NCBI GenBank assembly: GCA_002398845.1 | Contig: DHBY01000083.1 | Span: 1-17,494 of the forward strand | Origin: Firmicutes bacterium UBA4916 | Lineage (GTDB): Bacteria > Bacillota > Clostridia > Tissierellales > Tepidimicrobiaceae | DNA length: 17,494 bases | Reading direction: 5' to 3' | Part shown: positions 1-7,665 of the stretch, in pieces | Layout of the letters: each line of letters begins with the position of its first letter | Position numbering within the stretch: the stretch's first letter is position 1 | Position numbers and translations under genes: made by a program | Notes under the pieces: generated by a model | The model's database searches: none | The model's input: the letters and a program-made list of their open reading frames with translations, nothing else | What the model was told of the DNA's origin: nothing

Positions 1-39
1 TTCAGTGGTCTCGAACCGTCCCTGGTGCAGCTATTGTAT

Positions 40-945
40 TTACTCATATGTGCCATTAACTACTCTTATAAAACGACTAAAAGGCATTTTTTGAGGTGAA
101 ATTCTAAATCTAGGTAGTTCATATTTATTTAAACTCTTGGTAACATATCCTGTTTTTATGGTAAATGCTATTTCATATCCCGTGCTTTTTAAATATTCAA
201 TAGTATTTTCATCGTATTTTCCATAAGGGTAGGCAAAGTATTTAGCGTTTAATAGTTCCTTATTTTTTGTTAAATCATCTAAGATTGTTTTTTTATTCTT
301 TGATAGTATTAAAGCTTTATTATCTTTATTAAAACCATGAAGATTATATGTATGACTTTCGTAATTAAATACATCTCTATATTTATAGGTTTCCCCTATA
401 CTTAAGGATTGAGTTGAACTAGGGTCAAAGGGTTCTTGCGGACTGTCTACTCTATAACCTAGCATAAATATGGTTCCTCTAAAATTATATTTTTTCATTA
501 TAGGATAAGCATATAGTGCATTGCTTAGATAACCATCATCAAAAGTTATGACTACAGTTTTTTCTGGTAAAGTGATTTTTCCATCCATAAATGCATTTAG
601 TTCATCTAAAGTAGCAGTGTAGAATCCATTTTCATATAGATAATCCATTTGCTTTTTAAAGGCTTCTACGGATAAAACGCTGCTATTTTTAGACCAATTA
701 TAATTATCTATATCTTCTTCCATTAATAAGTGATGATACATAAGTACTGGTATTTTTTCTGCATGTTTTTCACTTAATTGATTGTGAAGTTTTAATATTT
801 CTTCTCTAAGCCTTATATTTTCTTCTTTGAGTAAATCATATTTTTCAGTTAAGTTATTATGATCTTCCTCAGTAGCGTAGACTATCATAGATGCTTGTCC
901 CAATAGAATAATCATTACTAAAAAAATAATTCCGAATTTCCTCAT
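40..945 (-). CDS. Secreted polysaccharide deacetylase (NodB domain, CE4)
   Basis: A 301-residue protein. An N-terminal hydrophobic stretch (about residues 4-23, after MRK) looks like a signal peptide or membrane anchor. A short charged coiled-coil-like segment (about 30-62) precedes the NodB domain. The domain shows the metal/catalytic motif TFDDGY (134-139), a histidine pair H198 and H203 in SHTYNLH, and FAYPYGKYDE near 237-246. CE4 enzymes of this kind remove acetyl groups from cell-wall or exopolysaccharide N-acetylglucosamine outside the membrane. The ATG (complement of 943-945) follows an AAAGGAG site, which supports this start. It is transcribed away from the glucosaminidase gene and both neighbours act on the cell wall. 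The family call is firm; the exact polysaccharide is unknown. Confidence 0.88.
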   Translation of the reverse strand: MRKFGIIFLVMIILLGQASMIVYATEEDHNNLTEKYDLLKEENIRLREEILKLHNQLSEKHAEKIPVLMYHHLLMEEDIDNYNWSKNSSVLSVEAFKKQMDYLYENGFYTATLDELNAFMDGKITLPEKTVVITFDDGYLSNALYAYPIMKKYNFRGTIFMLGYRVDSPQEPFDPSSTQSLSIGETYKYRDVFNYESHTYNLHGFNKDNKALILSKNKKTILDDLTKNKELLNAKYFAYPYGKYDENTIEYLKSTGYEIAFTIKTGYVTKSLNKYELPRFRISPQKMPFSRFIRVVNGTYE

Positions 946-981
946 ATTAAGCTCCTTTCGCTGTGAAATTGTATTATTTCT

Positions 982-1010
982 ATTATATATTTTTTGTTAT
1001 TGGTTGTAAA
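982..1010 (-). promoter_or_regulatory. Sigma-A-type promoter of the deacetylase gene
   Basis: Read on the minus strand, TTTACA (complement of 1005-1010) and TATAAT (complement of 982-987) are separated by 17 bases, about 40 bases before the start codon. The -10 is perfect consensus and the -35 is five of six. Confidence 0.7.
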
Positions 1011-1057
1011 CCAAGATATTACCAAATCGCCATAGTAAAATATTTCTCTCTAATCTA

Positions 1058-1063
1058 TATAAT
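1058..1063 (+). promoter_or_regulatory. -10 element for the glucosaminidase gene
   Basis: TATAAT lies 20 bases before the ATG at 1084, with the ribosome site GAGGAG between them. No good -35 is visible at the right distance (GTAAAA at 1035-1040), so this is a weaker call. Confidence 0.4.
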
Positions 1064-1083
1064 GAATAGAGGAGAGTGATAAT

Positions 1084-1674
1084 ATGAACAAACAAGAGTT
1101 CATTGAAAGGGTTTATGAAGCTTCAAAAGAAGGGTATAGGGAATATGGTATATTACCAAGTTTAGTCATAGCCCAAGCCATACTGGAATCAGCTTGGGGG
1201 GAGAAACATATAGCAAATAATATATTTGGAATAAAGGCTGGAAGCTCTTGGAATGGGAAATTTGTAGTTAGAAAAACATTAGAATGGGATGGGAAAAAGT
1301 ATGTCACTAAAGAAGAAAAGTTTAGAGCTTATGATACTATGGAAGATAGCATTAAAGATTATTTAAAACTAATAGGCACAGCCAAAAGATATGAAAAGGT
1401 AAGGAAAGCCAAAGACTATAAAGAGGCTTGTAAGCTTATATATGAAGCTGGCTATGCAACAGATCCTAAATATAGCGATAAATTAATGAATATAATCGAA
1501 TCCAACAAATTATATCAATATGATAAGGTAGCTGACAGTGTAAGTGATTGGGCAATAGAAGCCTGGAATTGGGCTAAAGAAAATAAAATTACCGACGGAA
1601 ATAGGCCTAAAGCTTATGCGACTCGGGAAGAAGTGATTACCATGCTTTATAGATTGCTAAATATAAAAAAATAG
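1084..1674 (+). CDS. Endo-beta-N-acetylglucosaminidase (GH73-like) with SLH-like tail, endolysin type
   Basis: A 196-residue protein. Residues 1 to about 140 match the glucosaminidase fold of LytD/FlgJ-type enzymes: LPSLVIAQAILESAWGE (24-40) with E35 the likely catalytic acid, then NIFGIKAG and a tyrosine-rich C-terminal half ending in YATDPKYSDKL. The tail (about 152-193, SDWAIEAWNWAKEN through TREEVITMLYRLL) resembles a single S-layer-homology-type repeat, common at the end of clostridial phage endolysins. No signal peptide is seen, which also fits a phage-type lysin needing a holin, although no other phage gene is present here. The start follows GAGGAG at a good distance and the gene ends at a strong terminator. 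Role: cleavage of the glycan backbone of peptidoglycan. Confidence 0.82.
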   Translation: MNKQEFIERVYEASKEGYREYGILPSLVIAQAILESAWGEKHIANNIFGIKAGSSWNGKFVVRKTLEWDGKKYVTKEEKFRAYDTMEDSIKDYLKLIGTAKRYEKVRKAKDYKEACKLIYEAGYATDPKYSDKLMNIIESNKLYQYDKVADSVSDWAIEAWNWAKENKITDGNRPKAYATREEVITMLYRLLNIKK

Positions 1675-1696
1675 AATCAATATACTAATATATTTA

Positions 1697-1732
1697 AACC
1701 AACCCCTATTAGGGTTGGTTATTTTTACTTTT
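1697..1732 (+). terminator. Rho-independent terminator after the glucosaminidase gene
   Basis: A nine-base-pair stem AACCAACCC / GGGTTGGTT (1697-1705 with 1712-1720) with a six-base loop is followed by a T-rich run (ATTTTTACTTTT). Confidence 0.85.
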
Positions 1733-1752
1733 ATAATATTATGCTAATTGTA

Positions 1753-1761
1753 TGGTATAAT
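1753..1761 (+). promoter_or_regulatory. Extended -10 promoter for the RelA/SpoT-domain gene
   Basis: TGGTATAAT is an extended -10 (TG, one base, TATAAT), about 48 bases before the ATG at 1810. The ribosome site GGGGGAG sits just before that ATG. Confidence 0.5.
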
Positions 1762-1809
1762 ATTATTTGAATTGTTATTAGGAAATCATATGCCTAAGGG
1801 GGAGTATTA

Positions 1810-3165
1810 ATGCGTTTAGAGATATTTGATTTTATTGATGACACAATAAATTTAGTTGAAAGTTATAGAAGTGTTCTAGAGAATGGTACCAAAGAGTTGG
1901 AGGATTATTTTAAGAAACTGCTTTTGGATCATGACAATGTTTTAAATATTAGCTCTAGGATTAAATCATCTATGAGTTTAAAAGAAAAAATCCTGCGAAA
2001 TGATTTTTACTTAAAATACAAATCGCCAGAAAAACTTGTGGAAAACTTATCGGATTTAATTGGCTTAAGAATTGAGTGCAGGTTTATTGAAGATGAAGAA
2101 AATGTATATAATGAACTATTAGATATATTCGATTTACAACAGGGAAGAGACTATTACTATAATGAAAGTAAACCAAATATACTTCTTAAACTTGATGGAG
2201 ACCAGCCTCAACTGCAGAAGAATGGTTTTGGTATATATAGAATTGATGGAAAGTATATATCTAAAAGTATTACGGTGAATTTTGAACTTCAAATTAAGTC
2301 CCTTGTAAATGTGTTTTGGAGTGAAGCAGAGCATAAAGTGCTATATAAGAATTATAGATATTTACTTAAAGAGGATTTGTTTAAGGATATAATGTCTTCA
2401 ATGAATGAAAATCTAAATATGATAGATAGACAGCTTATGATACTTTACAACCATTTAAGGGATATGGATGAATCCAATAAAGATAAGAGAAAAAAGCAGC
2501 TAGAAGGACTTCTTTCTAAGATAATATATGAAATATACTCTGAAAGGACTAGGGAGGAATGTGGCTTTGTTGTAGATTATAGGAAAACCTGTGATGTAAT
2601 AGTTTCTTATGTACTTAGGAAAAATGGTTCATCAATTGGAGATAATTATGATGATGCATTTATTAAAGTCTTGGAAAGATTATATCAAATAGGGGATAAT
2701 GAAATACATTTTGATAGGTATATTGAATTTGAAAGAGAAGTAAAATATGAAGATAAGTTTTGTAGGAAAATTGGTGAGGCAATTCTCGAAATAATAAACA
2801 AGGATTTTAAATGGAATCTATTTTTCAAAATAATATTTGAATTAGAAACGGGGAATAATGCTGAGGACTTTGAAGGTTTCATCATCTTTTTAAAAAATAG
2901 ATTTTTGGCTAATTTAAATAAAAATCATACTTTAAATACTAAATTTAATAAGGAAGAAAGAGAAGAGATTATCCAATATATTATGGATTTAGTGGCAAAA
3001 GCTTTTATAGAAAATAGGGAAATAGAATTTATAAATGACGATAATATAGATTGTATCAATGATAATATAAATATAACTTTGAATAAGGCTACATCCTATG
3101 AAATGTGGAAACAAAACATCAACTATTTTACTAATGAATTGACTATGAAATTAAATGATTATTAG
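1810..3165 (+). CDS. RelA/SpoT-domain protein, divergent nucleotidyltransferase-like
   Basis: A 451-residue protein. The N-terminal part aligns by motif with the (p)ppGpp synthetase fold: SRIKSSMSLKEKILRN (49-64) corresponds to the family's RxKxxxSxxxKxxR helix, NLSDLIGLRIECRF (79-92) to the DIxGxR strand, and FELQIKSLVNVFWSEAEHKVLYK (about 158-180) to the EVQIRT...AE...H..YK segment. The usual PKxNGYQSLH motif is replaced by QKNGFGIYRIDGKY (136-149). There is no HD hydrolase domain. Residues about 190-451 are charged, helix-rich and not recognised. This pattern occurs in a clostridial group annotated as GTP pyrophosphokinase-like. Whether it makes ppGpp cannot be told from the sequence. It stands alone between cell-wall and translation genes, with its own promoter. 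Confidence 0.68.
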   Translation: MRLEIFDFIDDTINLVESYRSVLENGTKELEDYFKKLLLDHDNVLNISSRIKSSMSLKEKILRNDFYLKYKSPEKLVENLSDLIGLRIECRFIEDEENVYNELLDIFDLQQGRDYYYNESKPNILLKLDGDQPQLQKNGFGIYRIDGKYISKSITVNFELQIKSLVNVFWSEAEHKVLYKNYRYLLKEDLFKDIMSSMNENLNMIDRQLMILYNHLRDMDESNKDKRKKQLEGLLSKIIYEIYSERTREECGFVVDYRKTCDVIVSYVLRKNGSSIGDNYDDAFIKVLERLYQIGDNEIHFDRYIEFEREVKYEDKFCRKIGEAILEIINKDFKWNLFFKIIFELETGNNAEDFEGFIIFLKNRFLANLNKNHTLNTKFNKEEREEIIQYIMDLVAKAFIENREIEFINDDNIDCINDNINITLNKATSYEMWKQNINYFTNELTMKLNDY

Positions 3166-3203
3166 GCCTTCTTTGTTGTCAAAAGTTTTTTAACTATAAT
3201 TAG

Positions 3204-3212
3204 TGGTATAAT
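3204..3212 (+). promoter_or_regulatory. Extended -10 promoter for gltX
   Basis: TGGTATAAT lies 42 bases before the gltX ATG and is the same extended -10 string as at 1753. No clear -35 is seen. A small inverted repeat (ACTTTG / CAAAGT) lies in the leader just downstream; it is too short to call a T-box. Confidence 0.5.
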
Positions 3213-3253
3213 TGACTTTGTAAATCAAAGTTTTATTTGAAGGGAGTTTTTTT

Positions 3254-4723
3254 ATGAAAGACATTAGGGTTAGGTTTGCTCCCAGCCCAACAGGGTATTT
3301 GCATATAGGAGGAGCAAGGACTGCGTTGTTTAATTATTATTTTGCTAGAAGATATAACGGTAAGTTTATCCTTAGAATAGAGGATACAGATAGGGAAAGG
3401 TTTAAGGAAGATTCTGTATCTCAGATAATTTCAAGTATGAAATGGTTAGGAATAGATTGGGACGAGGGCCCAGAAAAAGGCGGAGATTATGGTCCATATT
3501 ATCAATCGGAGAGAACAGAACTTTATAGGAAAGAAGTTAGTAGATTATTAGAAGAAGGAAAGGCTTACTATTGTTTTTGTACTGAAGAGGATATTGAAAA
3601 GGAAAGAGAAGAACAGAAAAGATTAAAGTTACCCTTTAGATATTCAGGCAAATGCTCAAAACTATCAAAGGAAGAAATTGAAAAAAACCTAAGAGAAGGG
3701 AAACCTTATGTTGTTAGAATCAAGATTCCAAGAGAAGGAACTACGGAAGTAGAGGATTTAATTAGGGGGAAGGTATCCTTTGACAATAGTCAACTTGATG
3801 ACTATATTATCCTTAAATCTAATAATATGCCTACATACAACTTTGCTTGTGTAGTAGATGATTATGCTATGAAGATAAGCCATGTAATAAGGGCTGAGGA
3901 ACATCTTTCAAATACGCCTAAACAGGTTTTAATATATAAAGCACTAGGATATGAAATACCTAAATTTGCTCACTTGTCTATGATACTTGCACCAGATAGA
4001 AGTAAATTAAGTAAAAGACATGGAGCAACATCTGTAGAGGAATTTAAAGAAAAGGGATATTTAAAAGAAACTTTAGTTAATTATTTAACCCTTTTAGGAT
4101 GGTCACCAGGAGAAGATAGGGAAGTATTTGAAATGGCAGATACAACCAAAAAATTTTCATTAGATAAGGTATCAAAAACTGCTGCAATATACGATATAGA
4201 TAAGCTTACATGGATGAATGGAGTTTATTTAAGGGAGTCGGATTTAGATTATGTAACTAAAGAAGCCATTCCATTTTTTATAGATAAAGGATTAATTAAG
4301 GAAGAAGAAGTTGAAAGCAAATATGAATATATTAAAAGGGTTGTAGATGTAATAAGAGAAAAGGTTAAATTACTTCCAGAAATAGCTGATGCTGGCGAAT
4401 ACTTCTTCAAAGAAATAGAAGAGTACGATCCAAAAGGAGTAGATAAAAGGTTTAAAAAGGAAGGTGTAGTAGAACTATTAGAAAAAGGCAAAGAAACATT
4501 AGCCAAAGCTTCTTCCTTTGATGTGGAAACTGTGGAAAAAGCCTATAGAGATTTAATAGATGAACTAGGGATAAAAGGTGGAGATATAATTCATCCTACT
4601 AGACTAGCTATATCTGGAAGAACCGTTGGGCCAGGGCTTTTTGACATAATATCTATATTAGGAAAAGAAGTTTGTATTGAAAGAATAAACAAGGCAATTG
4701 AATTTATAAATAAAAATAGTTGA
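3254..4723 (+). CDS. gltX: Glutamyl-tRNA synthetase
   Basis: A 489-residue class I aminoacyl-tRNA synthetase of normal bacterial length. It carries the HIGH-type motif in SPTGYLHIGGART (11-23) and the KMSKS-type motif KLSKRHGA near residue 252, with the conserved RIEDTDRERF and YQSER segments between. It charges tRNA-Glu. In most Firmicutes the enzyme also mischarges tRNA-Gln, which GatCAB then amidates; this is family knowledge and not visible here. The ATG follows GAAGGGAG. The gene is followed directly by tRNA-Gln and tRNA-Glu genes, the two likely substrates of the enzyme. The stop codon is overlapped by the tRNA promoter. Confidence 0.97.
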   Translation: MKDIRVRFAPSPTGYLHIGGARTALFNYYFARRYNGKFILRIEDTDRERFKEDSVSQIISSMKWLGIDWDEGPEKGGDYGPYYQSERTELYRKEVSRLLEEGKAYYCFCTEEDIEKEREEQKRLKLPFRYSGKCSKLSKEEIEKNLREGKPYVVRIKIPREGTTEVEDLIRGKVSFDNSQLDDYIILKSNNMPTYNFACVVDDYAMKISHVIRAEEHLSNTPKQVLIYKALGYEIPKFAHLSMILAPDRSKLSKRHGATSVEEFKEKGYLKETLVNYLTLLGWSPGEDREVFEMADTTKKFSLDKVSKTAAIYDIDKLTWMNGVYLRESDLDYVTKEAIPFFIDKGLIKEEEVESKYEYIKRVVDVIREKVKLLPEIADAGEYFFKEIEEYDPKGVDKRFKKEGVVELLEKGKETLAKASSFDVETVEKAYRDLIDELGIKGGDIIHPTRLAISGRTVGPGLFDIISILGKEVCIERINKAIEFINKNS

Positions 4724-4748
4724 AATTTATCTAAAATAGGAGTATAAT
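4720..4748 (+). promoter_or_regulatory. Promoter of the tRNA-Gln/tRNA-Glu unit
   Basis: TTGAAA (4720-4725) and TATAAT (4743-4748) are separated by exactly 17 bases. Transcription would begin about 10 bases before the first tRNA. The -35 overlaps the gltX stop codon, so the tRNAs can be made independently of gltX. Confidence 0.75.
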
Positions 4749-4766
4749 AAAAATTGTCTTTGAAGT

Positions 4767-4841
4767 TCCGGGATGGTGTAGCTGGTAGCACCTATGACTC
4801 TGGATCATATAGCCTAGGTTCGAATCCTGGTCCCGGAGCCA
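4767..4841 (+). tRNA. tRNA-Gln, anticodon CTG
   Basis: A 75-base cloverleaf. The acceptor stem TCCGGGA pairs with TCCCGGA, the anticodon stem TATGA pairs with TCATA around the loop CTCTGGA (anticodon 4800-4802, CTG), and the T arm is CTAGG-TTCGAAT-CCTGG. G is the discriminator base and CCA is encoded. It reads CAG codons. Confidence 0.93.
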
Positions 4842-4857
4842 ACAATATAACTTTTAT

Positions 4858-4932
4858 GGCCTCATGGTCAAGCGGTTAAGACGTCGCCCTCTCACGGCGA
4901 AATCAGGAGTTCGATTCTCCTTGAGGCTACCA
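4858..4932 (+). tRNA. tRNA-Glu, anticodon CTC
   Basis: A 75-base cloverleaf. The acceptor stem GGCCTCA pairs with TGAGGCT (one G-U at the end), the anticodon stem TCGCC pairs with GGCGA around CTCTCAC (anticodon 4891-4893, CTC), and the T arm is AGGAG-TTCGATT-CTCCT. CCA is encoded. It reads GAG codons. It lies 16 bases after tRNA-Gln, so the two are probably one transcript. Confidence 0.93.
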
Positions 4933-4940
4933 AAATTTTA

Positions 4941-4980
4941 AACAACTTATCACTATAATAAAGTGATAAGTTGTTTTTTT
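4941..4980 (+). terminator. Rho-independent terminator after the tRNA pair
   Basis: A perfect 13-base-pair stem (4941-4953 with 4963-4975, arms AACAACTTATCAC and GTGATAAGTTGTT) with a nine-base loop runs into a T tract. Confidence 0.92.
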
Positions 4981-4986
4981 ATTATA

Positions 4987-5015
4987 TTGAAATCCTATTT
5001 TCCACAGACTAAAAT
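4987..5015 (+). promoter_or_regulatory. Promoter of the WYL regulator gene
   Basis: TTGAAA (4987-4992), 17 bases, then TAAAAT (5010-5015), placed between the tRNA terminator and the start codon at 5035. Confidence 0.6.
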
Positions 5016-5034
5016 AGTAGATGAGGTGATTAAA

Positions 5035-6033
5035 ATGGCCAATATGGCAAATAGTAAATTGAAGCTTCTTTATATATTGGATATTTTAAATAGACATACA
5101 GATGAGGATAATATTTTAACATCAAATGATATTGTACTTGAGTTAGAGAAAATGGGGTTAACAGCTGAGAGGCGCTCTGTTATTAGAGATATAAAAACTT
5201 TAGTAGACTATGGCTATGATATTAGTCTTTATGAGGAAAATAATATTGGCTATTATATGAGAAGTAGAGACTTTGAAGAAGAAGAGCTGCAAATATTGAT
5301 AGATTCTGTTATAGCCTCTAAAGCTCTATCTTTTTCTAAGACCAATGAATTAATAATGAAACTATTAAGTCTATCTAGTGATAAATTTGCTAAAAAAGTA
5401 ATGGAAAGGCTATGCATAGATCCTAATGAGAAAAGTGAAAATGAAAAGATTTACTATAATATAAATATAATAAGTGAGGCTATTACAGAAAATAAAAAGG
5501 TAAGCTTTAGATATTTGACCTATGATGTTAATAAAGAGCAAAAATTTAAGAAAGAAGGAAAAGGTTATATAGTAAGTCCCTATGCATTAACCTGGTATGA
5601 AGACAATTATTACTTAATTGGTGTCCATGAGAAGTACTCAAATATTTCTCATTATAGGGTAGATAGAATATCAGAAGTCAGTATAGTAGATGGAAAACGA
5701 AAATTAGCAGATTGTTTGATGGATATAAATGATTTCAATGTTAAAGAATACATAGATTCAACCTTTAATGTTTTTACAGGAAAGAAGAAAAAAATTAAGC
5801 TAAAGTTTACTAATGATTTAATGAACGCAATTATAGATAAATTTGGAACCAATGTATATATAACTCCTTATGGAGAAGAACATTGTATACTAGTTGATGA
5901 TGTAATTGTTAGTGAAGGTTTTATTTCTTGGATTTTACAATTTGAAGTGAAAATAGAAATATTAGAGCCAATAGAAATAAGGGAATTGGTAAAGGAAAAA
6001 ATATTAGAACTAATTAGGGTATATGAGATTTAG
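5035..6033 (+). CDS. WYL-domain transcriptional regulator (DeoR/YafY type)
   Basis: A 332-residue protein. The N-terminal part (about 5-70) is a winged helix-turn-helix, with TSNDIVLELEKMG and ERRSVIRDIKTLVDYGYDI as the DNA-binding core. The middle and C-terminal part is a WYL domain, including ENKKVSFRYLTY, GYIVSPYALTWYEDNYYLIG and HYRVDRISEV. WYL domains bind small ligands or nucleic acid and control the attached helix-turn-helix. I chose the ATG at 5035 because GAGGTGA sits just before it; the open frame extends upstream into the tRNA terminator, which cannot be coding. It precedes the purine module on the same strand but is closed off by its own terminator, so a link to the module is only possible, not shown. 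Confidence 0.85.
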   Translation: MANMANSKLKLLYILDILNRHTDEDNILTSNDIVLELEKMGLTAERRSVIRDIKTLVDYGYDISLYEENNIGYYMRSRDFEEEELQILIDSVIASKALSFSKTNELIMKLLSLSSDKFAKKVMERLCIDPNEKSENEKIYYNINIISEAITENKKVSFRYLTYDVNKEQKFKKEGKGYIVSPYALTWYEDNYYLIGVHEKYSNISHYRVDRISEVSIVDGKRKLADCLMDINDFNVKEYIDSTFNVFTGKKKKIKLKFTNDLMNAIIDKFGTNVYITPYGEEHCILVDDVIVSEGFISWILQFEVKIEILEPIEIRELVKEKILELIRVYEI

Positions 6034-6101
6034 TATTAAAAAGATTTAAAAACTTATGGCTAAAAAACAAATAATTATATATTAAGCTATTTACATTAGA
6101 C

Positions 6102-6145
6102 AAAAACTATCTTTCTAATGGTTATTATAGAAAAGATAGTTTTTT
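6102..6145 (+). terminator. Rho-independent terminator after the WYL regulator
   Basis: An inverted repeat AAAACTATCTTT / AAAGATAGTTTT (6103-6114 with 6132-6143) has a 17-base loop and ends in a T run. The arms are A/T-rich, so the terminator may be moderate in strength. Confidence 0.7.
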
Positions 6146-6151
6146 AATTTG

Positions 6152-6287
6152 TGTAGGTTTTACATATGCTAATGCTTCCTTTACCATATATAATAATATT
6201 AGAATAATTTAATCTATTAAATTATATAGAGTATGGATTTATAGGAGTATAAGTTAGTAAAGCTTTTATGTTGTAGGTTTTCTACAA
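6152..6287. promoter_or_regulatory. Two related inverted repeats upstream of guaD (candidate operator pair)
   Basis: TGTAGGTTTTACA at 6152-6164 and TTGTAGGTTTTCTACAA at 6271-6287 share TGTAGGTTTT and both fold back on themselves (TGTA/TACA; TTGTAG/CTACAA). They lie in the 293-base gap between the WYL gene terminator and the guaD start and are 119 bases apart. Binding by PucR is a guess. The rest of the gap is A/T-rich; I see no convincing -35/-10 pair and no purine riboswitch core. Confidence 0.35.
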
Positions 6288-6326
6288 ATAAAGTTTTAAT
6301 TATAAGGGATAAAAGGAGTGGTAATT

Positions 6327-7601
6327 GTGAGTAAAATGGTTTTTAAAGGAGATATAGTTTTTACCCCTACTAAAGATAAATTTCAAGTTCATAAAAACTC
6401 CTATTTAGTAGTAGAGGAAGGAAAGGTAGTTGGTATATATAAGGAATTAAAAGAGGAGTACAAGGCATATCCTATTAAGGATTTTACTGATAAAATGATA
6501 ATTCCCGGCTTTGTGGATTTACATCTTCATGCTCCCCAATATCCTAATATGGGCTTAGGCCTTGATAAAGAGTTAATTCCTTGGCTTGAAACCTATACCT
6601 TTCCAGAGGAAGAAAAGTATGAAGATAAAGTTTATGCAAAAAAGGTTTACTCTAGGCTTATTAAGGATTTGTGGAGAGTAGGTACTACTCGAGCTGTAGT
6701 TTTTAGCAGTATTCACAAGGAAAGTACAAAACTTTTAATGGATATGTTTATTGAGGCAGGTTTAGGAGCTTATGTAGGGAAGGTAAATATGGATAGGAAT
6801 TCAACCCCCAATCTAACAGAGGATACAGAGAAATCCATTGTAAGAACAGAAGAAATTATATTAGAATATAAAGACAAATCACATTTAGTTAAGCCTATAA
6901 TCACTCCAAGGTTTGTCCCTACATGTACGCCAAAGCTTATGAAAGGCCTTGGAAAGTTAGCTATTACTTATGGTATTCCAGTTCAATCCCATTTAAGTGA
7001 AAACACATCGGAAGTAGAATGGGTTAAGGAATTGCATCCTGAATGTCCTAACTACGGCTCTGTTTATAACGAGTACAAATTATTTGGCCAAACTAATACT
7101 ATAATGGCCCATTGTATATATAATACAGATGAAGAAATTGAGCTTATGGCGAAAAATGGGGTGTTTGCAGCCCATTGCCCTTATTCTAATTTTAATTTAT
7201 CTAGTGGCATAATGGCTGTAAGAAAATTTTTAGATAAAGGAATCCCGGTAGGTTTAGGATCAGACATATCTGGAGGTAATATTTTAAGCATACCTAGTAT
7301 TATGGCAGGGGCTATTCAAGCTTCAAAGATGAAATGGTTAGAAACAGGTAAGAAACTTAAGCCTTTGTCTAGCTCGGAAGCTTTTTTCCTAGGTACAAAA
7401 GGAGGAGGCAGTTTCTTTGGTAAAGTAGGGAGTTTTGAAGAAGGATATGATTTTGATGCTTTAATAATTGACGATGGAAACTTAGGAGATATAGATAAAT
7501 TATCTTTGGAAGAGAGGATTCAAAAGTTTATTTATATTGGAGATGACAGAAATATTCTAGAAAGATATGTTCATGGCAGAAAGGTTGAAGAGCCTAAGTA
7601 G
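6327..7601 (+). CDS. guaD: Guanine deaminase (amidohydrolase family)
   Basis: A 424-residue protein that converts guanine to xanthine and ammonia. It shows the guanine deaminase signature PGFVDLHLHAPQYPNMGLGLD with metal ligands H66 and H68, then LETYTFPEE, QSHLSEN (third metal histidine), MAHCIYNT and GLGSDISGG (metal-binding aspartate). The HAPQYPN and ETYTFP strings separate guanine deaminases from other amidohydrolases. I chose GTG at 6327, nine bases after GGAG (6314-6317); the GTG at 6318 touches that site and is too close. It is the first gene of the purine module and feeds xanthine to the downstream enzymes. It has no shell-targeting extension that I can see, so it may act in the cytosol. 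Confidence 0.92.
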   Translation: MSKMVFKGDIVFTPTKDKFQVHKNSYLVVEEGKVVGIYKELKEEYKAYPIKDFTDKMIIPGFVDLHLHAPQYPNMGLGLDKELIPWLETYTFPEEEKYEDKVYAKKVYSRLIKDLWRVGTTRAVVFSSIHKESTKLLMDMFIEAGLGAYVGKVNMDRNSTPNLTEDTEKSIVRTEEIILEYKDKSHLVKPIITPRFVPTCTPKLMKGLGKLAITYGIPVQSHLSENTSEVEWVKELHPECPNYGSVYNEYKLFGQTNTIMAHCIYNTDEEIELMAKNGVFAAHCPYSNFNLSSGIMAVRKFLDKGIPVGLGSDISGGNILSIPSIMAGAIQASKMKWLETGKKLKPLSSSEAFFLGTKGGGSFFGKVGSFEEGYDFDALIIDDGNLGDIDKLSLEERIQKFIYIGDDRNILERYVHGRKVEEPK

Positions 7602-7627
7602 ACAGAATATTTTTGCTATGCTATAAT
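7599..7627 (+). promoter_or_regulatory. Promoter of the pucR-type regulator
   Basis: TAGACA (7599-7604), 17 bases, then TATAAT (7622-7627), with TG two bases before the -10 (extended -10). The -35 begins at the TAG stop codon of guaD, so the regulator can be transcribed separately from guaD. Confidence 0.65.
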
Positions 7628-7665
7628 TTTAATAAAGGGTATAAAAAGATAGGGGTAGATGTAGT

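Noticed and set aside
4963..5034. Longer N-terminus for the WYL regulator
   Set aside because: The extra frame runs through the arm of the tRNA terminator and the likely promoter; the ATG at 5035 has a ribosome site.
6146..6326. Purine riboswitch in front of guanine deaminase
   Set aside because: The conserved purine riboswitch core and its three-stem layout are not present; only short inverted repeats are seen.
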